The position numbers and the translations under genes were made by a program. From Streptosporangiaceae bacterium (lineage in GTDB: Bacteria; Actinomycetota; Actinomycetes; Streptosporangiales; Streptosporangiaceae): 6,982 bases of DNA. The notes under the pieces were generated by a model. It did not search any database, was not told where the DNA came from, and saw only the letters and a list, made by a program, of their open reading frames with translations. Of this stretch, positions 1-6,559 are shown piece by piece. Each line of letters starts with the position of its first letter. Position 1 is the first letter of the stretch. Location of the stretch: positions 1 through 6,982 of the forward strand of contig JASHSZ010000067.1 in NCBI GenBank assembly GCA_030040815.1, in the 5' to 3' direction.

Positions 1-1122
1 GAGCCGGGCATGATCGGCAGCCCGGCGCCTAAGGCCGAGCGGCAGGCCGTGCTGGTCGGGTACGGAGTGAAGCTTGGCCGGACCACCCGACGCCCGCGCA
101 AGACGCCAAGGGCCTCCCAGCCGCCTGCGCCACCCGACGCTGGCGCCGCGGTCGGGTCGGCTGCCGCGACCGGATCTGTGAACGAGACCGCGGCTGCCGT
201 CGCTGTAAACGGCAGGGCGGGGAAGGCGCTGGCCAAGCCGCCGGTGCGGAAGATGGCCAGGGATCTCGGCGTCGACCTCGCGGGGCTCACCGGGACCGGG
301 CGGGACGGCTCGATAACCAGGGACGACGTTGAGCGGGCCGCGGCGGTCACCACCGTCGGCGCCGTTCCCTCCCCTCGGCTTGCTGCACTCACCGGGATCG
401 CGGCAGCCGGGGCGCCGGAAGAGCGGGAGGAGCGGATACCGATCCGCGGCGTGCGCAAGCACACCGCCGCGGCGATGGTAGCGAGCGCGTTCACGGCGCC
501 GCACGTCACCGAGTTCCTGCAGATTGACATCACCGAGACGATGACGGCCGTCGGCCGGCTGCGCGCTGTGCCGGAGTTCGAGGGCGCGCGGGTCTCGCCG
601 CTGCTGCTGGTCGCGCGCGCGCTGATCATCGCCGCTGGTCGGCATCCGCTGATCAACGCGAGCTGGGACGAGGCCGCACAGGAGATCGTGGTCAGGCACT
701 ACGTCAACCTGGGCATCGCCGCCGCGACCGAGCGCGGGCTCATCGTACCGAATGTCAAGAACGCCCAGGCGCTGAGTCTCGCCGGGCTCGCCACCGCACT
801 GGGCCAGCTCGCCGAGACGGCTCGGGCCGGGAAGGCGACGCCGGCCGACCTGTCTGGGGGCACCATCACGATCACCAACGTGGGAGTGTTCGGGGTGGAC
901 TCCGGGACCCCGATCCTCACCCCGGGCGAGGCCGCCATCCTGGCGTTCGGCCAGGTCAAGCACGCTCCGTGGGTCGTCGACGGCCAGCTCGCCGTGCGCC
1001 AGGTGTGCACGCTGGCGCTATCGTTCGACCACCGGATCGTCGACGGCGAGCTCGGCTCCGCGGTGCTGCGCGACATCGGCGCTATGCTGACCGATCCGCT
1101 TCGGATGCTCGCCTGGTCCTAG
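1..1122 (+). CDS. Dihydrolipoamide acyltransferase (E2) of a 2-oxo-acid dehydrogenase complex, 5'-partial
   Basis: This is the acyl-transferring core subunit of a pyruvate or branched-chain 2-oxo-acid dehydrogenase complex. It passes an acyl group from lipoyl-lysine to CoA in the cytoplasm. The frame is open to the left edge, so the gene starts outside the window. The lipoyl domain with its modified lysine is not visible; what remains begins at the linker after it (AVLVGYGVK). Counting from the Met at position 10, a peripheral subunit-binding domain lies at about residues 75-110 (KPPVRKMARDLGVDL, then GTGRDGSITRDDV), after an Ala/Pro-rich linker. The catalytic domain runs from about 142 to 370. 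It contains GTITITNVGVFG and the active-site motif FDHRIVDG, with His341 and Asp345. The domain order fits the family. Actinobacterial branched-chain (BkdC-like) E2 proteins look like this, but the substrate cannot be settled without the upstream E1 genes. The Dabb gene follows after 34 bp, probably co-transcribed. Confidence 0.93.
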   Translation, partial: EPGMIGSPAPKAERQAVLVGYGVKLGRTTRRPRKTPRASQPPAPPDAGAAVGSAAATGSVNETAAAVAVNGRAGKALAKPPVRKMARDLGVDLAGLTGTGRDGSITRDDVERAAAVTTVGAVPSPRLAALTGIAAAGAPEEREERIPIRGVRKHTAAAMVASAFTAPHVTEFLQIDITETMTAVGRLRAVPEFEGARVSPLLLVARALIIAAGRHPLINASWDEAAQEIVVRHYVNLGIAAATERGLIVPNVKNAQALSLAGLATALGQLAETARAGKATPADLSGGTITITNVGVFGVDSGTPILTPGEAAILAFGQVKHAPWVVDGQLAVRQVCTLALSFDHRIVDGELGSAVLRDIGAMLTDPLRMLAWS

Positions 1123-1156
1123 GCGGTACCGGCGGCTTAATCCGGAATGGAGACCG

Positions 1157-1450
1157 ATGATCCGGCACGTGGTGCTCTTTCGCTGGGACGACGACATGAG
1201 CGACGAGCTAGAACGGCAGCTCGCCGCCGAGCTAACCGAGCTCGCCACGAGGCTGGCCGGCGTGCGCGCCTACACCGCCGGGCCCGATGCCGGCCTGGTC
1301 GAGGGCAACTTCGATTTCGCCGTGGTCGCTGACTTCGACAACCCCGCTAGCTATGTCGCCTACCGGGACCATCCGGAGCACCAGGACATCATCGGCCGGC
1401 TGACCCGACCGCACGCCACGAGCCGCGCCGCGGTCCAGTACGAGCTCTGA
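1157..1450 (+). CDS. Dabb-family (stress-responsive alpha/beta-barrel) protein
   Basis: This is a 97-residue protein, the usual size for a single dimeric alpha+beta barrel (Dabb) domain. It opens with MIRHVVLFRW, the first strand with the conserved His-Val-Val, and carries FDFAVVADFDNPASYVAYR followed by DHPEHQ in the second half. Both are hallmarks of the family. No signal peptide or membrane segment is seen. Family members form homodimers; a few are cyclases or other enzymes in specialised metabolism, and most have no known role, so I assign no reaction. GGAGA at 1149-1153 lies just upstream of the ATG with an unusually short gap of 3 nt. The gene follows the E2 by 34 bp on the same strand, which suggests a shared transcript. 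The domain ends right at the stop codon, so the gene looks intact. Confidence 0.88.
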   Translation: MIRHVVLFRWDDDMSDELERQLAAELTELATRLAGVRAYTAGPDAGLVEGNFDFAVVADFDNPASYVAYRDHPEHQDIIGRLTRPHATSRAAVQYEL

Positions 1451-1535
1451 GGCCGGACAGCGGCCATTGCCACGTCAATCAGCAACGCGGCGCCGCGGCT
1501 GGCGCGCCGACCGGCGACACTGCCAGCATGGCGGT
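1451..1535 (+). other. Short gap with a GC-rich inverted repeat between the Dabb and PIG-L genes
   Basis: This 85-bp gap holds an inverted repeat, CGGCGC at 1488-1493 against GCGCCG at 1504-1509, with a 10-nt loop and no T tract. It could weakly attenuate transcription, or simply reflect the GC-rich sequence. I see no convincing promoter, and no strong Shine-Dalgarno sequence before the likely GTG start at 1536. Confidence 0.3.
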
Positions 1536-2396
1536 GTGGCGACGATCGTGGCGTTCCACGCCCATCCCGACGACGAAGTGCTGACGTCCGGCGGCACGCT
1601 GGCCCTGCTGGCCGCCGAGGGACATCGCGTCGTCATCGTGGTGGCCAGCGACGGCTGGATGGGCGCGCGTACCGAGCCCGGGGCGAGTACCCGCCTCGAT
1701 GAGCTGCACGCGAGCGCGGCCCTGCTCGGAGCCGCCCGGGTCGAGCACCTCGGCTACGCCGACAGCGGGCATGGGCCGGTGCTGTTCCCGGACCCGCCCG
1801 ACCGGCAGCGGTTCGTCCGTGCGGGCGTCGACGAGGCCGCCGGGCGGCTGGCCGAGCTGATCCGCGCGGAGCACGCGGACCTGCTGCTGAGCTACGACGC
1901 GTGCGGCGGATACGGGCACCGTGACCACGTCCAGGTGCACGCCGTCGGCGCCCGGGCCGCCGAGCTGACCGGGGTGCGGGTGCTGGAGGCGACCGCGCCG
2001 CGCGAGTACGTCCGCATGGTGACCAGCGCGCTCCGGGCGCTGCGGCTGGTCGTGCGCGTCGACGAGGAGACGCAGACGTGGTTCACGCCGCGAGCAGCGA
2101 TCACGCACCGGGTCAACGTGCGACGGTACGCGGGCCAGAAGCAGGCTGCGCTCGCCGCGCACAGTTCGGTGGTTCAGGGCACCGGCAGGTTCGCCCGGCT
2201 GATGCGACTCCTGCTCGCCTTGCCGGTACCGGTCTTCGGGCTAGTGCTCGGCCGCGAATGGTTCGCCGAGGCAGCCCCGAAGACCGACAGCAGGAGCGGC
2301 GACGCGGTTGCGGCAGACACCGCGCAACCGAGCCGCTCGCCCGAGGGCAGTGGGAATGCCCGTGCTGTGATCCGGTCGACCGGCAAGCCGACCTAG
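1536..2396 (+). CDS. PIG-L/LmbE-family metal-dependent deacetylase
   Basis: A 286-residue cytoplasmic protein of the GlcNAc-PI de-N-acetylase (PIG-L, LmbE, MshB) family: zinc-dependent enzymes that remove acyl groups from sugar-linked N-acyl amines. The AHPDDE motif lies at residues 9-14, with His10 and Asp13 as likely metal ligands and Asp12 as likely base. The second metal motif is GYGHRDH, with His131. The region near 187-212 ([20 protein letters not shown]) is typical of the C-terminal half of the family. The last 40 or so residues are polar and probably disordered. I chose the GTG at 1536 because the first strand ([12 protein letters not shown]) begins there. A TTG at 1467 is possible, but would add 23 mostly Arg-rich residues with no family match. 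There is no clear Shine-Dalgarno, so a leaderless or weakly initiated start is possible. The protein resembles MshB and Mca, but I cannot say it works in mycothiol metabolism. Confidence 0.88.
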   Translation: MATIVAFHAHPDDEVLTSGGTLALLAAEGHRVVIVVASDGWMGARTEPGASTRLDELHASAALLGAARVEHLGYADSGHGPVLFPDPPDRQRFVRAGVDEAAGRLAELIRAEHADLLLSYDACGGYGHRDHVQVHAVGARAAELTGVRVLEATAPREYVRMVTSALRALRLVVRVDEETQTWFTPRAAITHRVNVRRYAGQKQAALAAHSSVVQGTGRFARLMRLLLALPVPVFGLVLGREWFAEAAPKTDSRSGDAVAADTAQPSRSPEGSGNARAVIRSTGKPT

Positions 2397-4222
2397 AACG
2401 CCTCCTCCGGCAGTTCCATCGTGTCCAGCGACGTCGCCTCCGCGATCTCGCGCTCGGCGGCCAGCCGCGGCAGCACGGTCGCCGCGAAGAACCCTGCCGC
2501 CGCGATCTTGCCCTGGTAGAAGGCCTCATCACCGGCCGGCAGGCCGCCGTGGTCGAGCCGACCGAGAGCGACCTCGGCCTGCCGCCCGAGCAGCCAGCCG
2601 ATGATCAGGTCGCCGAGGGCGAGCAGCAGCCTCGTGGTGTTCAGCCCGACCCGGTAGACCTCCTCCGACTGCGCCAGGCTCGCACCGAGATAGTCGTTCA
2701 TGGCGGTCACGATCGCCTCGACGTTGTCGGCCGCCCTAGCCACCGCCGTCCGCACCGTCTTCAGGCGGCCGTTGCCGGCTTCGGCCGCGGCAAACTCCCG
2801 TACCCGCTCGAGCAGGTAGGTCAGGGCGACGCCCTGATTGCGGACGATCTTGCGGAAGTAGAGGTCCATGCCCTGGATGGCCGTGGTTCCCTCGTACAGG
2901 CTGTCGATCTTGGCGTCTCTGATGTACTGCTCGATCGGATAGTCCTGCAGGTAACCGGAGCCGCCCAGGGTCTGCAGCGACTGGGCGAGCAGCTCGTAGC
3001 CTCGCTCCGATCCGACGCCCTTGACGACCGGCAGCAGCAGGTCGTTGAGCGCGGAGACGAGCTCGTGCTCCTCGCCGCGCGCCTTGGCCACCTGCACGGC
3101 GTCCTGCTGGGAAGCGGTGTACAGGACGAGTGCCCGCATCCCTTCGGCGTATGCCTTCTGCAGCAGCAGGCTGCGCCGGACATCCGGGTGCTTCATGATC
3201 GTGACGCGCGGCGCAGCCTTGTCCATCATCTGGGTGAGGTCTGCGCCCTGCACCCTGGTCTTCGCGTCGTCGAGCGCGTTCAGGTAACCGGTCGACAGCG
3301 CGGCGATCGCCTTCGTTCCCACCATCATGCGGGCGAACTCGATGATCATGAACATCTGCCGGATGCCGTCGTGCACATCGCCGACCAGCGTGCCGACAGC
3401 CGGGTGCTCGGCACCGAGGGTCAGCTCGCAGGTAGTCGACGCCTTGAGGCCCATCTTGTGCTCGACGTTGGTCACGTAGACGCCGTTGCGCTCGCCCAGC
3501 GAGCCGTCGTCATTGATCAGGTACTTGGGCACCAGGAACATCGACAGGCCCTTGGTGCCGGGGCCGGCGCCCTCGGGCCGGGCGAGCACGATGTGCAAGA
3601 TGTTGTCCGCCATGTCGTGCTCGGCGCTGGTGATGAACCGCTTCACGCCCTCAAGGTGCCAGGTGCCGTCGGGCTGCTGGATCGCCTTGGTCCGACCGGC
3701 GCCGACGTCCGAGCCCGCGTCGGGCTCGGTGAGCACCATGGTGTAGCCCCAGCGGTGCTCGATTGCCTGTCCGGCCACCTTCTTCTGGGCGGGAGTACCC
3801 AGGAGCCAGAGCGCGTGCGAGAACGAGCCGAGAGTGGAGTACATCCAGACGGCCGGGTTCGCGCCCAGGATGAGCTCGGCGACGGACCAGGCCAGGGAGC
3901 GGGGCACGCACGTGCCGCCAAGCTCCGGTGGGAGCTCGAGGCGGAACCACTCTGCGTCCAGGAATGCGTGGTAGGACCTCTTGAACGCGTCCGGCATCGT
4001 CACCGAGTGCGTGGCCGGGTCGAAGACGGGCGGGTTACGGTCGGCGTCGGCGTATGACTCCGCAACCGGGCCGATGGCCAGCCTGTTGACCTCGTCGAGA
4101 ATACCCCGAGCGGTCTCCTCGTCGACCTCACCGAAGGGCTCGGCAGCCAGCAGATCCTGTCGGTTCAGCACCTCGAACAGGTTGAACTCGATGTCCCTGA
4201 GGTTGCTCTTGAAGTGCCCCAT
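2393..4222 (-). CDS. Acyl-CoA dehydrogenase, long FadE5-like type
   Basis: A 609-residue FAD enzyme that makes the trans-2,3 double bond in acyl-CoAs, the first step of beta-oxidation. From memory it closely resembles mycobacterial FadE5 (about 611 residues): a matching start ([10 protein letters not shown], then FNLFEVL), then [15 protein letters not shown] and [10 protein letters not shown]. The N-terminal helical domain runs to about 155. The beta domain contains [12 protein letters not shown] (161-172) and [15 protein letters not shown]. The C-terminal helical domain carries [19 protein letters not shown] and the catalytic Glu444 in [14 protein letters not shown]. An extra C-terminal domain of about 130 residues, usual in this longer subgroup, follows. 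The ATG at 4222 has a strong Shine-Dalgarno (GGGAGGGG, 4228-4235 on this strand) 5 nt before it. A promoter with operator-like repeats lies upstream. The chain is complete; its stop overlaps that of the convergent deacetylase. Substrate length is not readable from the sequence. Confidence 0.94.
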   Translation of the reverse strand: MGHFKSNLRDIEFNLFEVLNRQDLLAAEPFGEVDEETARGILDEVNRLAIGPVAESYADADRNPPVFDPATHSVTMPDAFKRSYHAFLDAEWFRLELPPELGGTCVPRSLAWSVAELILGANPAVWMYSTLGSFSHALWLLGTPAQKKVAGQAIEHRWGYTMVLTEPDAGSDVGAGRTKAIQQPDGTWHLEGVKRFITSAEHDMADNILHIVLARPEGAGPGTKGLSMFLVPKYLINDDGSLGERNGVYVTNVEHKMGLKASTTCELTLGAEHPAVGTLVGDVHDGIRQMFMIIEFARMMVGTKAIAALSTGYLNALDDAKTRVQGADLTQMMDKAAPRVTIMKHPDVRRSLLLQKAYAEGMRALVLYTASQQDAVQVAKARGEEHELVSALNDLLLPVVKGVGSERGYELLAQSLQTLGGSGYLQDYPIEQYIRDAKIDSLYEGTTAIQGMDLYFRKIVRNQGVALTYLLERVREFAAAEAGNGRLKTVRTAVARAADNVEAIVTAMNDYLGASLAQSEEVYRVGLNTTRLLLALGDLIIGWLLGRQAEVALGRLDHGGLPAGDEAFYQGKIAAAGFFAATVLPRLAAEREIAEATSLDTMELPEEAF

Positions 4223-4262
4223 ACGGACCCCTCCCGCTGGTAGCGCCGCCTGGCTCTAATGC

Positions 4263-4289
4263 TACTCGTCAGTAACTTACTCCATAGTA
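4263..4289. promoter_or_regulatory. Doubled operator-like palindrome over the dehydrogenase -10 and start site
   Basis: Two copies of TACTNNNNAGTA lie at 4263-4274 and 4278-4289, with a 15-bp period. The junction between them is a perfect 5-1-5 palindrome, AGTAA-C-TTACT (4271-4281), and the 27-bp block is symmetric about 4276. The distal copy overlaps the -10 hexamer and the proximal one covers the expected start of transcription. A bound dimeric regulator, for example a TetR-type repressor of fatty-acid oxidation, would block the promoter. No regulator gene is present in the window, so its identity is inference. Confidence 0.6.
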
Positions 4290-4312
4290 CATGAACTCCG
4301 CTCAGGTGTCAC
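4284..4312 (-). promoter_or_regulatory. Sigma-70-type promoter for the acyl-CoA dehydrogenase
   Basis: Read on the minus strand, GTGACA (4312-4307) resembles a -35 box, followed by a 17-bp spacer and TACTAT (4289-4284) as the -10 box. Transcription would begin near 4277, giving a leader of about 55 nt that includes the Shine-Dalgarno at 4228-4235. The spacing is ideal and the match good for a GC-rich genome. This is inferred from sequence only. Confidence 0.6.
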
Positions 4313-4375
4313 GTGGCGGCCTGACGCGCCGATCGCGGCCGGCGGCTGGCCACGCACGAACTATGCGCAGGTAAA

Positions 4376-4423
4376 ACCGGCCGCCGATGGCCGACCGCGC
4401 GGGTTAGCCCGCGACAGGCCGGT
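4376..4423 (+). promoter_or_regulatory. Structured leader or promoter region upstream of the LCP gene
   Basis: ACCGGCC (4376-4382) can pair with GGCCGGT (4417-4423). Inside lies a tight hairpin, CGCGGG-TTAG-CCCGCG (4398-4413). The block ends 43 nt before the LCP start codon. It matches no riboswitch class I can recognise. It may be a folded 5' leader or a protein-binding site, or chance in GC-rich DNA. I could not place a convincing LCP promoter. Confidence 0.3.
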
Positions 4424-4466
4424 AAGCCTTAGGCGGGTAGGCAGCACCTGGCGGTCGAGCGAACAG

Positions 4467-5771
4467 ATGACGGCAGACGACCAGAATCCCGCAGGGCAGC
4501 CCGGTCGGGACCGCGCGGATTCCGCCGGGGAGGGCTCGCAGAGCGAGCGAAGCGGGCAGAGCGAGCGAAGCGGGCAGACCGCGCAGAGTCCGCAGGACGA
4601 CCAAGCCGCGCAGAGTCCGCAGGACGAGCCGACCGCGCAGAGTCCGCAGGACGAGCCGACCGCGCAGGATCGCGGCAACGCCGGGCAGCCTGCCGCCACG
4701 CCGACCCCGCTGAACTACCACGCCGCCCGACGGCGGTTCATGCGGCAGGTCGCCACCAGTCAGCGGGCGCGCCGACACCGGTTCGCGCTCATCGTGATCG
4801 GCGCCCTGTCCGTCGCTACGCTCCTGGTGTCATGTGGCGCGTGGGTGGTGACGACCTACATCAGCGCGGGGCTCGAGCGGCTCGACGCCGGGACCTCCGG
4901 AACGCCCACCAGCGGGCCGATCAACATCCTCGTGGTGGGCATCGACACCCGCGGCGGCCTGACGCATCGCCAGGAGGTCAGTCTGCACGTGGGCAACGAC
5001 CCTGGGGCCAACACCGACACGATGATGCTGGTGCACATCGCGGCGAATCACGAGAGCGTCCAGGTCGTCAGCCTGCCCCGCGATTCCTGGGTCAACATCC
5101 CCGGCCACGGCATGAACAAGATCAACGCTGCGTACGGGATCGGCGGGCCGGCGCTGATGGTCAGTACCGTCGAGCAGGCGACCGGCCTGGACATCAACGA
5201 CTACGTGGAGGTGGACTTCGTCGGCTTCGTCAATGTGATCAACGCTCTCGGCGGCGTGAATGTCTGCCTGCCGTATGCGGTTGACGACAGCTACTCGGGA
5301 CTGCACCTTTCGGCCGGTCCGCACCACGTCGACGGTGTGACGGCCCTGGAGTTCGCCCGCGACCGGCACTCGTTCGCCACCTCCGACCTGGCGCGGATCT
5401 CCGATCAGCAGCAACTGCTGTCGTCGGCGTTCACCGAAGCGACCCAGTCCGGCGTGCTCGCGAACCCGGTGCGACTGCATGAGGTGCTGGCGTCGGTTAC
5501 CGCCGCGGTCCAGGTCGACCAGGGGTTCAACCTCATCGAACTGGCCGATGAGTTGCGCGGCCTCAAGGCGTCCGACGTGTCGTTCACCACCGTCCCGCTC
5601 GCCACTGTCGACTACCAGACGCCTACCGGCGAGTCAGCCGTGCTCTGGAACCAACCGGCGGCGGCGGCACTGTTCAACCGCCTGCAGACCGACACGGCCC
5701 AGCCGACCCACTCTGGCGGGTCGCATGGCTCTACTGGAGCGCACACCGCTGCCGAGGATGCGTGCCCCTGA
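4467..5771 (+). CDS. LytR-CpsA-Psr (LCP) family cell-wall glycopolymer ligase
   Basis: LCP proteins move lipid-linked glycopolymers, such as teichoic acids, arabinogalactan or capsule, onto peptidoglycan at the outer face of the membrane. This 434-residue protein has a cytoplasmic tail of about 105 residues rich in Gln, Ser, Asp and Glu, one membrane segment at about 106-132 (RFALIVIGALSVATLLVS onward), and an external LCP domain from about 150 to 410. Visible family motifs are NILVVGID, NTDTMMLVH (Asp184), SLPRDSWVNIPG (Arg205, Asp206), KINAAYG, and FARDRHSF with Arg298 and Arg300, then ARISDQQQLLSS. These hold the conserved Arg and Asp residues that bind polyprenyl phosphate. No LytR_C domain follows; the chain ends in a short Ser/Gly/His tail with Cys433. 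The ATG at 4467 gives the full tail but has no clear Shine-Dalgarno. An in-frame ATG at 4740 would drop the repeats. Tail repeats in multiples of 3 bp favour translation through them. Confidence 0.92.
   Translation: MTADDQNPAGQPGRDRADSAGEGSQSERSGQSERSGQTAQSPQDDQAAQSPQDEPTAQSPQDEPTAQDRGNAGQPAATPTPLNYHAARRRFMRQVATSQRARRHRFALIVIGALSVATLLVSCGAWVVTTYISAGLERLDAGTSGTPTSGPINILVVGIDTRGGLTHRQEVSLHVGNDPGANTDTMMLVHIAANHESVQVVSLPRDSWVNIPGHGMNKINAAYGIGGPALMVSTVEQATGLDINDYVEVDFVGFVNVINALGGVNVCLPYAVDDSYSGLHLSAGPHHVDGVTALEFARDRHSFATSDLARISDQQQLLSSAFTEATQSGVLANPVRLHEVLASVTAAVQVDQGFNLIELADELRGLKASDVSFTTVPLATVDYQTPTGESAVLWNQPAAAALFNRLQTDTAQPTHSGGSHGSTGAHTAAEDACP
4542..4577 (+). repeat. Two 18-bp in-frame tandem repeats (SERSGQ)
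   Basis: Two exact copies of an 18-bp unit (4542-4559 and 4560-4577) each encode Ser-Glu-Arg-Ser-Gly-Gln in the cytoplasmic tail of the LCP protein. They directly abut the 27-bp repeat tract that follows. Confidence 0.95.
4578..4667 (+). repeat. 27-bp in-frame tandem repeats (TAQSPQDEP)
   Basis: Three full units start at 4578, 4605 and 4632, with a partial fourth (Thr-Ala-Gln) at 4659-4667. They encode TAQSPQDDQ, AAQSPQDEP and TAQSPQDEP. Units two and three differ by only one base, which points to recent duplication by slippage or unequal exchange. Copy number could vary between strains without breaking the frame. Confidence 0.95.
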
Positions 5772-5849
5772 CCGCCATGCCGCACACAGCCCAGCAGCCG
5801 GATACCGGGCACCCGCAGACCGGGGCTCCACAGTGACAGTCGGCGCAAC

Positions 5850-5914
5850 GCTCGTCATCGGTGCCTCGTTGCTATCGCCCGAGCGGTAGTGACGAGGCAC
5901 CCATGAGCCCGAGC
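5850..5914. terminator. Long hairpin, likely bidirectional terminator
   Basis: The core is a 19-bp stem (5860-5878 against 5883-5901, with three G-U type pairs) closed by a 4-nt CCGA loop. The outer ten pairs, GGTGCCTCGT against ACGAGGCACC, are perfect. After one C-C mismatch, TCAT (5855-5858) pairs with ATGA (5903-5906), and GCTCG with CGAGC may extend the stem past a bulge. There is no T tract, as is common for actinobacterial terminators. It lies 88 bp after the LCP stop, between convergent genes, so it could stop transcription from both sides. Confidence 0.7.
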
Positions 5915-6025
5915 TCGGCGTCATCGCCGAGGCGAATCGGCTATACGGAGCCCGCACCCGAGTTGCCCGAGCCACCAGTGCCGCCTTGGCCGTTTAGTCC
6001 GGGTTCGGGCGGCTGAGCCCGCAAG

Positions 6026-6484
6026 TTAGTCGCGCGGGTCGTCCGGCCCGGACTCGGGGTCCTCGCGCGGGGTAAAGAATGTCTGGCCGCTCGCCGCGAA
6101 CCCTCCCGGCGCCCCCTGGTCTGACCCTGCCGGACCGCTGCCCGTCGAGGTCGACGTGTCCGCACCGGACGGTGCGGTGGGACCAGCGCCGGCCTGGTCG
6201 CCTGGTGAACCCGGCTGCGGCACGGTGGTCTGCGCGAGGTTAAGCCCGTTCTCCTGCTCATGGGTGGAGATGGTGCTGATCAGCTCGTCGATCTTGGCCT
6301 GGCTGTCCGGCGCGCCGCGTCCGGTTCGCTCGGCGAATACGAGCGCTCCGAGCTGGCGCAGCAGCGCGTCGCCGCGTCGGTTAGCTTGCGCCTGGTCGAG
6401 CCTGTTCTTGCCTTCTTGAGCTGCTTCCTGGGTCTTCTGCGCGAGCTGAGTCGCCTGCGCCTTGACCTTGTCCATCAGTCCCAT
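6026..6484 (-). CDS. Conserved small protein of unknown function, helical with disordered tail
   Basis: A 152-residue soluble protein; I recognise the opening (MGLMDKVKAQATQLAQKTQE) as a type seen among actinobacterial hypothetical proteins, but know of no assigned function. Residues 1 to about 81 are rich in Ala, Gln, Lys and Glu and should form amphipathic helices, possibly coiled coil. They include the compact block RRGDALLRQLGALVFAERTG and a second helix, AKIDELISTISTHEQENG. Residues 88-152 are rich in Gly, Pro, Ser and Thr and are probably disordered, ending in an acidic segment. There are no Cys residues, membrane segments or signal peptide. The start at 6484 is set by a strong GGAGG (6490-6494 on this strand) 5 nt upstream; a longer frame to 6574 lacks support. 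It converges on the LCP gene across the hairpin at 5850-5914 and lies downstream of the aldolase on the same strand. Confidence 0.8.
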   Translation of the reverse strand: MGLMDKVKAQATQLAQKTQEAAQEGKNRLDQAQANRRGDALLRQLGALVFAERTGRGAPDSQAKIDELISTISTHEQENGLNLAQTTVPQPGSPGDQAGAGPTAPSGADTSTSTGSGPAGSDQGAPGGFAASGQTFFTPREDPESGPDDPRD

Positions 6485-6489
6485 ATGCG

Positions 6490-6494
6490 CCTCC
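6490..6494 (-). promoter_or_regulatory. Shine-Dalgarno GGAGG fixing the start of the small protein gene
   Basis: GGAGG on the minus strand lies 5 nt before the ATG at 6484 and decides the start over the Met codon three residues further in. The motif sits in an 11-bp palindrome, GCCTCCGAGGC (6489-6499), so local folding could affect initiation. Confidence 0.75.
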
Positions 6495-6553
6495 GAGGCT
6501 GAGCCTGGCGCCATCGCGACCCCGCTAGCCGCTGCACGGCAGTCTCTGCCTGC

Positions 6554-6559
6554 AGCATA
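6554..6559 (-). promoter_or_regulatory. Possible -10 box for the small protein gene
   Basis: TATGCT on the minus strand fits the TANNNT pattern of a -10 element, 70 bp before the start codon. No good -35 is found at the right distance; instead a GTGC-TG-GCAC palindrome lies just upstream (6565-6574). Tentative. Confidence 0.3.

Noticed and set aside
2078..4057. A 659-codon open frame on the plus strand opposite the acyl-CoA dehydrogenase.
   Set aside because: It is antisense to a gene with clear catalytic motifs. Its peptide has no recognisable domain, and long antisense frames are expected in GC-rich coding DNA.
4542..4667. The repeat tract considered as a CRISPR array.
   Set aside because: Units are contiguous, with no spacers between them, and lie in frame inside a coding region.
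4404..4778. A minus-strand frame with repeated RGRLVLRTL units that looks like a repeat protein.
   Set aside because: The repeats are only the reverse reading of the 18- and 27-bp tandem units in the LCP tail. No start signals or domain support a gene.
5479..5889. A plus-strand 136-codon frame overlapping the LCP gene and running into the hairpin.
   Set aside because: It overlaps conserved LCP motifs in another frame, has an Arg/Ser-rich composition typical of a shadow, and ends inside the terminator hairpin.
5941..6261. A minus-strand frame ending in a Gly-rich stretch (GGTGGSGNSGAGSV) that might be an extension of the small protein after a frameshift.
   Set aside because: The frame at 6026-6484 has its own strong ribosome site and reads through a plausible disordered tail to its stop. 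The Gly-rich peptide is typical of an out-of-frame reading of GC-rich DNA, and I see no slippery site.
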